From positions 1 to 34,299 of the forward strand of contig DATAXV010000225.1 in assembly GCA_036272915.1 (NCBI GenBank): a stretch of 34,299 bases of DNA, read 5' to 3'. Shown one piece after another: positions 1 to 7,614 of this stretch; within the stretch, counting starts at the first letter, position 1, and each line of letters opens with the position of its first letter. The notes beneath the pieces were generated by a model, which saw only the letters and a list, made by a program, of their open reading frames with translations, did not search any database and was not told where the DNA came from. Position numbers and translations under genes: made by a program. Origin of the DNA: DATAXV01 sp036272915 (GTDB taxonomy: Bacteria > Chloroflexota > Dormibacteria > Dormibacterales > Dormibacteraceae).

Positions 1-638
1 GTGCGCACCTCGAGCCCGCCGTCGGACTGGGGCACCGCGGTGACCGAGCGCGGCTCCATCGCCGCCCCGACCACGCGGTCGGTGGACATCCTGCTGCGAA
101 CCCGGTGCGCTGCCCCCTGGAAGGCGGCGTCGATGTCGCCGAAGGTGAAGACGAAGCGTCCTACCGTGTTCCCCTCCCGGTCCCGATGCACGAGGGGGGC
201 GCCAGGGCGGACCGCGTTGTCGGCGCCGGCCACGGCGGGCAGGGGCTCGGCGTCGACGTCCACCAGCTCGATCGCGTCCCACGCCTCCTCCGGCGTCTCC
301 GCGACCACGGCGGCGATGGCGTCGCCGACGTGGAAGACCTCGTCGACGGCGAGCAGCTGGCGCGGTCGGAGGTCGTCGTCGAGCCCGGGACCGCCGAATC
401 CGGCGAGCGGCATGTTGGTCCGGCCCTCCAGGTCGGCGGCGGACCAGGCGGCGAGCACGCCGGTGCCGGCGCGCGCCAGGGAGACGTCGACGGAGCGGAG
501 CAGGGCGTGAGGATCGACCGAGCGGAGCAGGACCAGGTGGCAGAGCCCGGGCAGCCTGGCGTCGCCGGCGAAGCGTCCCTCACCGGTGATCAGGCGCTCG
601 TCCTCGACACGGCGGGTCCGAGCGCCGATCAGGGTCAC
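1..638 (-). CDS. Molybdenum hydroxylase large subunit (CoxL/XdhB-like), N-terminal part, runs off left edge
   Basis: Reading leftward from a GTG at 638-636 gives an uninterrupted frame to the window edge (212 codons). It begins VTLIGARTRRVEDERLITGE, the standard opening of aldehyde oxidase/xanthine dehydrogenase family molybdopterin-binding subunits. The usual a/b hammerhead domain follows, with VGDAIAAVVAETPEEAWDAI and a glutamate-rich VDVDAEPLPAV strand, and then the GAAMEPRSV segment near the break. The product would take part in a molybdenum-dependent hydroxylation together with an FeS and an FAD subunit, which are not visible here. No ribosome site is obvious before the GTG; the start is chosen by homology. 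The active-site loop and catalytic Glu lie outside the window, so substrate class cannot be given. It is the first of three such large subunits in the window. Confidence 0.88.
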   Translation of the reverse strand, partial: MTLIGARTRRVEDERLITGEGRFAGDARLPGLCHLVLLRSVDPHALLRSVDVSLARAGTGVLAAWSAADLEGRTNMPLAGFGGPGLDDDLRPRQLLAVDEVFHVGDAIAAVVAETPEEAWDAIELVDVDAEPLPAVAGADNAVRPGAPLVHRDREGNTVGRFVFTFGDIDAAFQGAAHRVRSRMSTDRVVGAAMEPRSVTAVPQSDGGLEVR

Positions 639-809
639 TACGGGAAATGGTATCGCTCGCGGAGGGGCGGCCACTGAACCGGACTCGCACGGGCGCCTCT
701 GACGGCATTGACTCGTGGGAGCGCATTCCGCCGCATGCCGTGGCTGGACGAGGATTTCTGGTGGGACCGTCCGTCAGGTGTCTGCCCGCTGAGCCCAGTA
801 TTCAGGGCC

Positions 810-1475
810 ATGCTCGACAGCCACTTCGCCATCCTGGCGGCGCTCATCAACCTCGTCGGCGCCGCCGGCTACGCCGTCGACACGCTGCGCGGACGGGCCC
901 GGCCCAATCGGGTGAGCTGGATGCTGTGGGCAGTGGCGCCGCTGATCGGCTTCGCCGCCGAGCTTCGCGGCGGCGTGGGCCTGGTCTCGGCGATGACGCT
1001 GGCTCTCGGCCTCGGGCCGGTCATGGTGGTGATCGCCTCCTTCATCGGTCGCAACGCCTACTACCGGCTGGGACCGTTCGATCTCGCCTGCGGCGTGTGC
1101 GCCCTCGTCGCGCTGGCCCTGTGGGTGATCACTCGAGAGGGAACGCTGGCCGTCGCCCTGAGCATCGCCGCCGACCTCCTGGCGGGAGTGCCCACCCTGG
1201 TCAAGGCCTATCGGGAGCCCCACACGGAGGTCTGCTGGCCCTTTCTCACGGGCGTGGCCGGCGCCACCCTCACCCTGCTCACGGTCCAGCACTGGAGTCT
1301 GAGCAGCGCTGGCTTCCCCATCTACATCGTCCTGATCACCGGCACCCTCTCGCTGCTGATCGGCCTTCCCAATCTCCGCCCTTCTCGGCGGCAGGCGGAA
1401 GCCGCGACGACGCCAGCGTCGTCCGGCCCCGAGTCCTGGAGCGATCAGGTTGCGGAGACGGATACCCCGGAGTGA
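810..1475 (+). CDS. Polytopic membrane protein, two-repeat PQ-loop-like
   Basis: Predicted 221-residue integral membrane protein with about seven hydrophobic segments and a short polar C-terminal tail rich in Ala, Thr and Ser. Two internal repeats are suggested: RPNRVSWMLWAVAPL near the N-terminus and LLAGVPTLVKAYREPHTEV later on. Each has a Pro-containing turn followed by an aromatic-rich helix, which recalls PQ-loop/SemiSWEET proteins. That assignment is inference from the pattern, not a family match I can prove. The ATG at 810 is preferred because the protein then starts with LDSHFAILAALINLVGAAGY, directly before the first helix; in-frame starts at 708 and 735 would add a polar leader. No function is assigned. 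Neighbours are the divergent large-subunit gene and the TetR gene 94 bases downstream. Confidence 0.7.
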   Translation: MLDSHFAILAALINLVGAAGYAVDTLRGRARPNRVSWMLWAVAPLIGFAAELRGGVGLVSAMTLALGLGPVMVVIASFIGRNAYYRLGPFDLACGVCALVALALWVITREGTLAVALSIAADLLAGVPTLVKAYREPHTEVCWPFLTGVAGATLTLLTVQHWSLSSAGFPIYIVLITGTLSLLIGLPNLRPSRRQAEAATTPASSGPESWSDQVAETDTPE

Positions 1476-1569
1476 CGTTCGGGCGCGCGGCCTGTCGGGC
1501 GGTGGCCTGGTGGGTGGTCGGAAATGGTTCAGTGAGTTGCCTTTCTGATCGACTCCACCGGGGCGTACG

Positions 1570-2166
1570 ATGGCAGCCGTGGGCGAGCCGACCGGCAGGC
1601 GAGAGCGCAAGAAGGCGCAGACGCGCAGGGCCCTCGCCGAGGCCGCCATGCGGCTGTTCCTGGAGCGGGGCTACGACCGGGTCGGAGTGAAGGACGTCGC
1701 CGACGCGGCCGACGTGTCGGTGACCACGCTCTTCAAGCACTTCCCCTCCAAGGAGGCGCTCGTCTTCGACGAGGACGACGGCATCGAGGCCGCCCTGGTC
1801 GCGGCGGTCTGTGAGCGGGCGCCGGGCCAGTCGATCCCGGCCGCCCTGCGAGAGCACGTCCTCGCCGCGGCCCGGCGCGGCATGGACCCGGGCTTCGCCG
1901 CCTTCAACCGCCTGGTCGACGGGACGCCGGCCCTTCGCGACTACGGGAAGCGGGCATGGACGCGCTACGAGACGGCTCTGGCCCGTGCCATCGCCGACGA
2001 GGTCGGCGCCCCGGACGACGACGTGACCTGCGCCGCGCTGGCCCGGTTCGCGCTCGAGGCTCGCGACCTGATCTGGCGGAGCGGCGACCCCCGGCGCGCG
2101 GCGGAGCGGATCTTCGGCCTGCTCGAGGACGGATGGACCGCACGCGCAGCACGACCACAGGTCTGA
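1570..2166 (+). CDS. TetR/AcrR-family transcriptional regulator
   Basis: A 198-residue protein of typical TetR length. The N-terminal helix-turn-helix spans roughly residues 12-60: RRALAEAAMRLFLERGYD, then VKDVADAADVSVTTLFKHF and PSKEALVF, the classic TetR pattern with the recognition helix in VTTLFKHF. The rest is an all-helical ligand and dimer domain of the kind seen in many actinobacterial TetR proteins (ARRGMDPGFAAFNRLVDGTPALRDY). The start is the ATG at 1570; a GTG at 1579 is an alternative, and neither has a strong ribosome site. It stands between a membrane protein gene on the same strand and a convergent DapA-family gene, so its target may be itself or the upstream membrane protein. 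Ligand unknown. Confidence 0.9.
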   Translation: MAAVGEPTGRRERKKAQTRRALAEAAMRLFLERGYDRVGVKDVADAADVSVTTLFKHFPSKEALVFDEDDGIEAALVAAVCERAPGQSIPAALREHVLAAARRGMDPGFAAFNRLVDGTPALRDYGKRAWTRYETALARAIADEVGAPDDDVTCAALARFALEARDLIWRSGDPRRAAERIFGLLEDGWTARAARPQV

Positions 2167-2190
2167 GCGGCAGGTGGCCGGGACCGAGCG

Positions 2191-3129
2191 TCAGGCCGGC
2201 CGGCCCGCCGCCGCCGGGACTCCGTAGCGGTCGAAGAGCTCTCTGAGCTCAAGACGGAGCTCCTCCGGCACCGGCTGTGATGGCGGGAAGGGCGGACCGA
2301 CCTCCAGCCCGACCAGCTCCATGGCCGCCTTGATGAACGGCCCCTCGCCCTCGGTGTGAGCGCCGACCCGATCCGTCCACATCCTCCAGTCCCACTTGAA
2401 CTCGAGCGCCTCGCTCAGCCCGGCGCAATCCTTGGCGCGCATCAGCTGCCCGAGCCGGAGCGGGTACTCGGGCCAGAAGTTGGCGATGTGGGTGATGAAG
2501 CCGGTCGCGCCCATCAGGCTGGCGGTGACGTGGTTCAGGGCGTTGTCCACGATCGCCAGCCTCCCGCCGAGGCGGCGGTAGCCCTCGATGTAGGCGAAGA
2601 AGCTCGGCGCCGACCACTTGAGCGCCACCACACCCTCGATCTCGGCCAGCTGCTCGACCGTCTCGATGTTCATGTTGAGGGTGTTCCACCAGTTGTTGTA
2701 GATCATGATCGGCAGACCCGACCGCGAGACGTCGGTGAAGAAGCGGACGATGTCGGCGGGCGTCGGTGGGTAGTAGTACGGTGCCGAGAGCTGGCCGGCG
2801 GCGACCCCGACCCGATCGGCGTAGGCGGCCAGATCGGCGGCCTCGCGGGTGCTGTTGCTCTGGATGCTGGCGACCACCGGAGCCCGCCCGCCGGCCTCCT
2901 CAACCGCCACCCGCATCAGCAGCTTCCGCTGGTCGACGCTGAGCATCGGGAACTCGCCGCCGGCGGCAGCGACGAGGAGGCTCGCGTTGCCGGTCGCGAC
3001 CCCGCGGTCGAGCATGAAGCGGATGTTGCTCCGGTAGGCCTCGACGTCGATCTCGAGCTCCGGCGTCGCCGGGGTGGCGACCGAGATCATCGCTCCGGTG
3101 AAGGCGGCACGCGGGTCGGTCAGATCCAT
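2191..3129 (-). CDS. Dihydrodipicolinate synthase (DapA)-family lyase/aldolase
   Basis: A 312-residue protein with the (beta/alpha)8 fold of the DapA/NanA class I aldolase superfamily. The Schiff-base lysine is Lys171 in VVALKWSAPS and the conserved tyrosine is Tyr144 in PIMIYNNWW. The substrate-binding loop that usually reads GTTGE or GSTGE is replaced here by AAAGGEFPMLS (residues 54-64). It is therefore unlikely to be the lysine-biosynthesis enzyme and probably acts on a different 2-oxo acid. The gene lies just downstream of the leftward GntR-SBP-permease operon but has its own predicted promoter at 3252-3280, with a motif shared with the second DapA-family gene at 7745. Convergent with TetR. 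The superfamily is clear; the reaction is not. Confidence 0.9.
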   Translation of the reverse strand: MDLTDPRAAFTGAMISVATPATPELEIDVEAYRSNIRFMLDRGVATGNASLLVAAAGGEFPMLSVDQRKLLMRVAVEEAGGRAPVVASIQSNSTREAADLAAYADRVGVAAGQLSAPYYYPPTPADIVRFFTDVSRSGLPIMIYNNWWNTLNMNIETVEQLAEIEGVVALKWSAPSFFAYIEGYRRLGGRLAIVDNALNHVTASLMGATGFITHIANFWPEYPLRLGQLMRAKDCAGLSEALEFKWDWRMWTDRVGAHTEGEGPFIKAAMELVGLEVGPPFPPSQPVPEELRLELRELFDRYGVPAAAGRPA

Positions 3130-3179
3130 GGCGCTTCTCTCTCCTCTGCGCTCCCGGCCGGCTGTGGAGAGCCGCCGAG

Positions 3180-3222
3180 CCGGGGGACGTGACTCCCGCC
3201 GCGGATCACCTCCGTCCCCCGG
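3180..3222 (-). other. Hairpin in leader of the DapA-family gene
   Basis: Perfect 10-bp inverted repeat CCGGGGGACG (3180-3189) and CGTCCCCCGG (3213-3222) around a 23-base loop. It sits between the permease stop at 3280 and the DapA-family start at 3129. It may act as a terminator for the permease operon or as a structured leader; there is no T-run after it on the minus strand. Confidence 0.4.
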
Positions 3223-3251
3223 GGCCCGACCACCATCGCCCTCCGCCGCCC

Positions 3252-3280
3252 ATCGTATCAGGACATGGGATGTCTGCCAT
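3252..3280 (-). promoter_or_regulatory. Predicted sigma-70-type promoter for the leftward DapA-family gene
   Basis: On the minus strand, ATGGCA (3280-3275) and TACGAT (3257-3252) are separated by exactly 17 bases, each matching four of six consensus positions. The spacer contains a near-palindrome shared with the promoter at 7581. The predicted leader would be about 115 to 120 bases. Confidence 0.45.
3260..3276. promoter_or_regulatory. Candidate GntR operator, copy 1
   Basis: AGGACATGGGATGTCTG contains the inverted repeat GACAT-GGG-ATGTC. It matches 14 of 17 positions with AGGACGTAGGATGTCCG at 7598-7614. Here it fills the -35/-10 spacer of the predicted promoter, a position suited to repression. 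Assignment to the GntR protein at 6736-7551 is inference from location. Confidence 0.5.
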
Positions 3281-4107
3281 CAGCGGCCTGCCCGCGGGTC
3301 GAGGACGTCGCGCAGGCCGTCGCCGATGAGGTTGATGGAGAGCACCGTGATCACCACCGCCACTCCCGCCGGGACCCACTGCCACGGGTAGGAGACGAGG
3401 ACGTTGAGCTGGTTGGCGGCGCTGAGCAGGTTCCCCCAGCTCGGCGTCGGCGGCTGGACGCCGAGGCCGAGGAAGGACATGCCCGCCTCGAGCAGGATCG
3501 CGTTGGCCACGCCCAGCGTGCCGGTGACGACGATCACGTCGACGGCGTTGGGCAGGGCGTGCCGGAACAGGATCCGCCAGGAGGAGGCGCCGGTGGCGCG
3601 GCAGGCGTCGATGTACTCGTACTCGCGGACGGAGAGGATCCTGGCCCGGACCAGCCGGCCGGGGATCGGCCAGTTGAGCAGGCCGATGATCAGCACCGTG
3701 TTCCAGAGCCCGGGTCCGATGATGGCGGCGACGGTCAGGATGATGACGACCGGCGGGAAGGTCATGGCGACGTCGGTGATGCGCATGATCACCCAGTCCC
3801 AGCCGCCTCGGAAGTAGCCGGCGATGCCGCCGAGGAGGATCCCGATCCCGAGCGAGATGAGGACGGCGGCGACGCCGACGATCAGCGACACGCGGCCGCC
3901 GTAGAGGGTCCGGGCGAAGATGTCGCGACCCTCGGAGTCGGTGCCGAGCAGATGCCCCGCCCCCGGCCGCTGGTTCTGGGCGAACAGGTTGACGGCGTCG
4001 GCGCCCTGCCGGGCCAGCAGCGGAGCCAGGATCACGGCCAGGCAGACCAGGACCAGGAGCACGGCGCCGGCCATCGCCATCCGGTGCCGGGCGAAGCGTG
4101 AGATCAC
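3280..4107 (-). CDS. Dipeptide-type ABC transporter permease (DppC family), N-terminus frameshifted
   Basis: Inner-membrane permease with the DppC architecture: first helix MAGAVLLVLVCLAVILAPLL, then the conserved periplasmic GHLLGTDSEGRDIFARTLYGGR motif split around residues 53-74, then five further helices. The EAA loop reads EYIDACRATGASSWRILFRHALPNA. The GTG at 4107 is the only start in the intact frame and leaves almost no cytoplasmic N-terminal tail. A better start exists: GTG at 4202 overlaps the dppB-type stop by GTGA and encodes VSVEPRVPAAALPADPAT, but this frame breaks at an 8-bp tandem repeat (4143-4158). Removing one repeat unit joins it exactly to LTRRFEGRTRRVISRF of this frame. 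So the gene probably spans 3280-4202, with a small duplication or an assembly error. It is the third gene of the SBP-permease operon; no ATPase subunits are present nearby. Confidence 0.88.
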   Translation of the reverse strand: MISRFARHRMAMAGAVLLVLVCLAVILAPLLARQGADAVNLFAQNQRPGAGHLLGTDSEGRDIFARTLYGGRVSLIVGVAAVLISLGIGILLGGIAGYFRGGWDWVIMRITDVAMTFPPVVIILTVAAIIGPGLWNTVLIIGLLNWPIPGRLVRARILSVREYEYIDACRATGASSWRILFRHALPNAVDVIVVTGTLGVANAILLEAGMSFLGLGVQPPTPSWGNLLSAANQLNVLVSYPWQWVPAGVAVVITVLSINLIGDGLRDVLDPRAGR

Positions 4108-4142
4108 GCGCCGCGTCCGCCCCTCGAACCGGCGCGTGAGGG

Positions 4143-4158
4143 TCGCCGGGTCGCCGGG
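4143..4158. repeat. Tandem 8-bp duplication that shifts the frame of the dppC-type gene
   Basis: Plus-strand TCGCCGGG occurs twice in a row (4143-4150 and 4151-4158), followed by a near copy TCGGCGGG (4159-4166). On the coding strand this is CCCGGCGA repeated. Eight bases is not a multiple of three, and deleting one unit fuses the N-terminal frame from GTG 4202 to the main permease frame. Such repeats are prone to slippage in replication. Confidence 0.7.
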
Positions 4159-4198
4159 TCGGCGGGCAGCGCGGCCGCCGGCACCCGCGGTTCGACGC

Positions 4199-5158
4199 TC
4201 ACGTGCCGTAGCGGATGCGGGGATCCGCGGCCGCGTAGGCGAGGTCGGTGAGCAGGTTGGCGAGGAGGACGACGATGGCCAGGATCAGGGTCATGCCCAT
4301 GATCAGCGAGTAGTCACGACCTTGGACCGCGGTCAGGAAGAGCTGGCCCATTCCCGGCCAGGAGAAGATCGCCTCCAGGAAGACGGCGCCGCCGACCAGG
4401 TTGGGGATGCTGGCGCCGATGATGGTGATCACCGGCAGCAGCGCGTTGCGCAGGGCGTGGTGGACGACCACCTGCCCGGAGCCGGCGCCCTTGGCGCGCG
4501 CCGTGCGCACGTAGTCCTGCTCGATCACCTCCAGCATCGAGGCGCGGGTGTACCGCATGATCTGCGCCACCTGGTTGATCGAGAGGAGGAGGGCGGGCAG
4601 CACCAGGTGCATCAGGTTCTGGCCGAGCCCCGGCGCCGTCCCCGGCGTGGTGATGCCGCCGCTCGGGAACCAGCCCAGCTGGATCGAGAAGAAGTAGAGG
4701 CCGAGGAGCCCGGCCAGGAACGCGGGCAGGGAGATGCCGAGGAAGGCGAGCACGGTCAGGACCATGTCGAAGATCGAGTACTGATAGACGGCCGAGATCA
4801 CCCCGAGCAGGATCCCGACGATGATCCCGATCAGGATCCCGGTCCCCATCAGCTCCAGGGTCGGGCCGATGTGGCTGCCGATCGCCTGGCTCACCGGCTC
4901 CCCGTTGTCGCTCCGGTAGCCGAGGTTCCCCCTCACCGCCTCGGAAAGCCACTCCGCGTAGCGGACGGGCAGCGGCTGGTCGAGGCCGAGGGCGCGACCC
5001 AGGGCGGCCCTCGCCTGCGGTGAGAGGGGCGCCTCGGGCGGGGCCAGCGCGTCCAGCGGCCCTCCCGGCGTCAGCTGCAGGAGACCGAAGAGGCCGACCG
5101 TGATCAGCAGCAGGATCGGGATGCTGATCCCGATCCTCCGCAGCACGTAGCTCCACAC
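4199..5158 (-). CDS. Dipeptide-type ABC transporter permease (DppB family)
   Basis: A 319-residue inner-membrane permease beginning at GTG 5158 with VWSYVLRRIGISIPILLLIT, the standard DppB opening: one helix, a periplasmic loop with GLDQPLPVRYAEWL, then five more helices. The EAA loop is EQDYVRTARAKGAGSGQVVVHHALRNALLP, conserved across the family in outline, and the C-terminus ends in DLAYAAADPRIRYGT, typical of DppB. It starts 10 bases after the stop of the solute-binding protein gene and its stop overlaps the probable GTG start of the DppC-type gene (GTGA at 4199-4202). These spacings indicate one operon. The pair would form the membrane channel for the cargo brought by the solute-binding protein. 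Confidence 0.94.
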   Translation of the reverse strand: MWSYVLRRIGISIPILLLITVGLFGLLQLTPGGPLDALAPPEAPLSPQARAALGRALGLDQPLPVRYAEWLSEAVRGNLGYRSDNGEPVSQAIGSHIGPTLELMGTGILIGIIVGILLGVISAVYQYSIFDMVLTVLAFLGISLPAFLAGLLGLYFFSIQLGWFPSGGITTPGTAPGLGQNLMHLVLPALLLSINQVAQIMRYTRASMLEVIEQDYVRTARAKGAGSGQVVVHHALRNALLPVITIIGASIPNLVGGAVFLEAIFSWPGMGQLFLTAVQGRDYSLIMGMTLILAIVVLLANLLTDLAYAAADPRIRYGT

Positions 5159-5168
5159 CTCGGTCGGC

Positions 5169-6773
5169 TCAGCCCACCGTCCAGTTCTGCCAGCCGGCGT
5201 TGTAGAAGGCGTTGGACACCGGCGACCAGACGAAGTTCCGGACGTTCGACGTTATCCCGCCATAGCGCTTGGCCACCCACATCGGCGCCACCGGCAGCTG
5301 CTCCGAGACCACCTTGCTGATCTCCTGATACACGGCGGCCCGCTGCGTGCCGGCCACCGACCGGCCCTTGGTGTAGAGCCGGTCGAGCTCGGGCACGGTG
5401 ATCGCCATGTAGTTGTCGGTTCCGCTGGAGATGTAGGCCTGGCGGGTGACATCGGGGTCGGGGCCGTTGGTGAGTCCGGCGAACATCATGGTCAGCTTGT
5501 GGGCCTGCTCCTCCGAGGCGAATGAGGCCGAGTCGAGCTCGCGGATGGTGGTGGTGATGCCGACCTTGGCCAGCATCTGCTGGATCGCGGTGAGCACGCT
5601 GGCGCTGAGCTGGTCGGTGTAGTAGGTGACGATCTGGATCGGCGCTCCCTTGATCGAGTCCCAGTTGGCCGACTGCAGCAGCTGCCGGGCCTTCTTCGGG
5701 TTGTAGGCGTAGGCGTCCTCGCCGCTGGATCGGTACTCGGGGTTGTCGAAGGGCCCGTTGACCAGCGTCGCCCCGCCCTTGTAGAGCTCCTTGATGATCG
5801 TCTTGCGGTCGATCGCGTACATGAACGCCTGGCGGACGGCGAGGTGGGTGAACCTCGGGTCCTTGAAGTTCCAGGAGAGGAAGTTGGTGACCTGCGAGGA
5901 GCCCTCGAGGATCTTGAAGGAGCTCTGGCCCTGGAAGGTCGAGAGGTCGTCCAGGCTCAGGTAGTCGTACTCGACCGTCTTCTTGCGCAGCGCGATCACC
6001 GAGCTGGCCGGATCCGAGAAGTAGGAGTTGACGATCTTGGCGATCTTCGGCTTGCCCCGCCAGTAGCGGTTGAACGCGGCCAGCTCCGAGAACTGCCCGG
6101 GCGTGTACGAGGTGAACCGGAAGGGGCCGGTCCCGATCGGGCTCTTGTACCACCACTCGCTCTTGACCAGCTCCGTCGCCGAGTACTGCGACAGGGCGTG
6201 CTCGGGGAGCATCGGGAGCAGCGTCAGGGTCGCCAGGAAGGTGACGTTGGGCGCCTGCAGGTGGACCACCGCGGTGTGGTCGTCGGGCGTGTCGATCGAT
6301 GAGATCGGAGGCAGGTAGGAGCCGGCGGTGGCGGCGCTGTCGGGGTTGATGGCGAGCTCGAGCGTGAACTTCACGTCGGCCGAGGTGAAGGGCTTCCCGT
6401 CGTGCCAGGTGACACCCTTGCGGAGGGAGAAGGTGTACTCGGCGCCCCCGCCCGCCACGGACCAGCTCCGGGCGAGGTCGCCCTCCATCTTGCGGAAGTC
6501 GGGCGAGTAGCTGATCAGGGGCGAATAGTGCATCTGCGTGAAAGTCGCGCCCGCCGTGGCCGTGAGCACGTTGAACATCTCGGGCAGGCCGCCGGGCCCC
6601 TCGTCGAAGGCGCCGGTGAAGGTGCCCCCGCTCTTGCCCCCTCGGGTGGCGGCGTCGGCGACGATCGACCCCCGGGCGGCGAGCAGCGGCGCGGCCAGCG
6701 CTACGGCTCCGGCACCGCCTCCCCAGCGAAGCAGATCACGGCGGGTCAGTCCGGCCGGCAGAGGACGTTCCAT
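5169..6773 (-). CDS. Tat-exported solute-binding protein, family 5 (DppA/OppA type)
   Basis: A 534-residue extracytoplasmic substrate-binding protein of the peptide/nickel family (SBP_bac_5). The N-terminus has a twin-arginine signal: TRRDLLRWGGGAGAVALAAPLL (residues about 10-31). It lacks a clear lipobox, so anchoring is uncertain. Family landmarks include DLARSWSVAGGGAEYTFSLRKG in part, VTWHDGKPFTSADVKFTLE, PIGTGPFRFTSY and AVRQAFMYAIDRKTI. The ATG at 6773 is chosen because AGGAG lies seven bases before it; a GTG at 6779 is too close to that site. The start overlaps the end of the GntR gene by 38 bases, so its ribosome site lies inside GntR coding sequence, which suggests translational coupling. 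Substrate cannot be read from the sequence; peptides, opines and sugar derivatives are all known for the family. Confidence 0.94.
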   Translation of the reverse strand: MERPLPAGLTRRDLLRWGGGAGAVALAAPLLAARGSIVADAATRGGKSGGTFTGAFDEGPGGLPEMFNVLTATAGATFTQMHYSPLISYSPDFRKMEGDLARSWSVAGGGAEYTFSLRKGVTWHDGKPFTSADVKFTLELAINPDSAATAGSYLPPISSIDTPDDHTAVVHLQAPNVTFLATLTLLPMLPEHALSQYSATELVKSEWWYKSPIGTGPFRFTSYTPGQFSELAAFNRYWRGKPKIAKIVNSYFSDPASSVIALRKKTVEYDYLSLDDLSTFQGQSSFKILEGSSQVTNFLSWNFKDPRFTHLAVRQAFMYAIDRKTIIKELYKGGATLVNGPFDNPEYRSSGEDAYAYNPKKARQLLQSANWDSIKGAPIQIVTYYTDQLSASVLTAIQQMLAKVGITTTIRELDSASFASEEQAHKLTMMFAGLTNGPDPDVTRQAYISSGTDNYMAITVPELDRLYTKGRSVAGTQRAAVYQEISKVVSEQLPVAPMWVAKRYGGITSNVRNFVWSPVSNAFYNAGWQNWTVG

Positions 6774-7551
6774 GGGCACTCTCCTCCCTCTTCCCCTCGC
6801 CCGTCCTCGCCAGCTGGGCGAGGTGGTCCGGGATCTTGCCGAAGTGCTCGCGCAGAGCCCGCTCGGCGGCGTCGGCGTCGCGGGCGCGCAGGCTGGCGAC
6901 GATGGCTCGGTGCCAGCGGGCGGCGTCGATGGGGTCGTTGATCCGGCCCAGCGTGCCGCGCTGGTAGACCAGCCAGAAGGCGTCGATGAGCTCCAGCACC
7001 AGTGCGTTGTCCAGCGGCCGGTAGACGATCTGGTGGAAGCGGCGGTCGAGCTCGACCGAGGGGCGGCCCGACCGCGCCGCCTCCTCCAACTCGTCGGAGA
7101 GCTGGTCGAGGCCGTCCAGGTCCTCCTCGGTGAGCAGCGGCGTGGCCTTGCGGATCAGCGCCGCCTCCAGCTCCATCCGCACCTCGAGCAGGTCGTGGAG
7201 CCCGCGCAGGCTCTGACGCAGCCCGTGACGCACCCGGAAGGAGAGGCCGTTGACCAGGGGGTCGAGCGACATCGACCCGACCGTGGTGCCGTAGCCGTGG
7301 CGGACCTCGACGACGTCAAGCGCCTGGAGGCTCTTGATCGCCTCGCGGGTGGAGTTGCGGCCGGACCCGAGGAGGGTGCAGAGCTCCTCCTCGGTGGGCA
7401 GTGGATCGCCCGGCTGCAGCCCACGATCGATGATCAGCTGCTTGATCTGGTCCTGCAGCGCCCTGATCATGAGCCCATCCCCGGCTGGCCGGCCGGCTCC
7501 GCGGCCCCTGCCCGCCGGCTTCCGAGCGTCCCTGGTTCCCCTCCGGTGCAT
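6736..7551 (-). CDS. GntR-family regulator with FCD domain (FadR subfamily)
   Basis: A 271-residue regulator. A winged helix occupies roughly residues 30-100: IRALQDQIKQLIIDRGLQPG, LPTEEELCTLLGSGRNSTREA and VVEVRHGYGTTV are the usual GntR elements. The C-terminal FCD ligand domain has the expected ELDRRFHQIVY segment (an Asp/His metal-ligand helix) and RWHRAIVASLRARDADAAERALREHF near the end. The ATG at 7551 follows GGAGGGGAG by about six bases and is preferred to the upstream GTG at 7596. It is the first gene of a leftward operon with the solute-binding protein and permeases, and it faces the divergent DapA-family gene at 7745. The likely role is a repressor of this catabolic locus that responds to an organic acid. 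Two copies of a near-palindrome in the promoters at 3260 and 7598 are candidate operators. Confidence 0.93.
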   Translation of the reverse strand: MHRRGTRDARKPAGRGRGAGRPAGDGLMIRALQDQIKQLIIDRGLQPGDPLPTEEELCTLLGSGRNSTREAIKSLQALDVVEVRHGYGTTVGSMSLDPLVNGLSFRVRHGLRQSLRGLHDLLEVRMELEAALIRKATPLLTEEDLDGLDQLSDELEEAARSGRPSVELDRRFHQIVYRPLDNALVLELIDAFWLVYQRGTLGRINDPIDAARWHRAIVASLRARDADAAERALREHFGKIPDHLAQLARTGEGKREESAHGTSSAGRTDPP

Positions 7552-7580
7552 GACCCGCTCCCCTCCATGTCCCCTACGAG

Positions 7581-7609
7581 TTGATCGCGTCAACATAAGG
7601 ACGTAGGAT
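7581..7609 (+). promoter_or_regulatory. Predicted promoter for the rightward DapA-family gene
   Basis: TTGATC (7581-7586) and TAGGAT (7604-7609) are 17 bases apart, a good sigma-70-type match. The -35 box lies in the inverted repeat TTGATCGCGTCAA (7581-7593), and the -10 box lies inside the 17-nt motif at 7598-7614. The predicted leader is about 130 bases long. Confidence 0.55.
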
Positions 7610-7614
7610 GTCCG
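7598..7614. promoter_or_regulatory. Candidate GntR operator, copy 2
   Basis: AGGACGTAGGATGTCCG, with inverted arms GGAC and GTCC, differs at three of 17 positions from the motif at 3260-3276. It covers the -10 box of the predicted rightward promoter in the divergent region next to the GntR gene. Binding would block the DapA-family gene at 7745 and could also affect the GntR operon. Confidence 0.5.
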
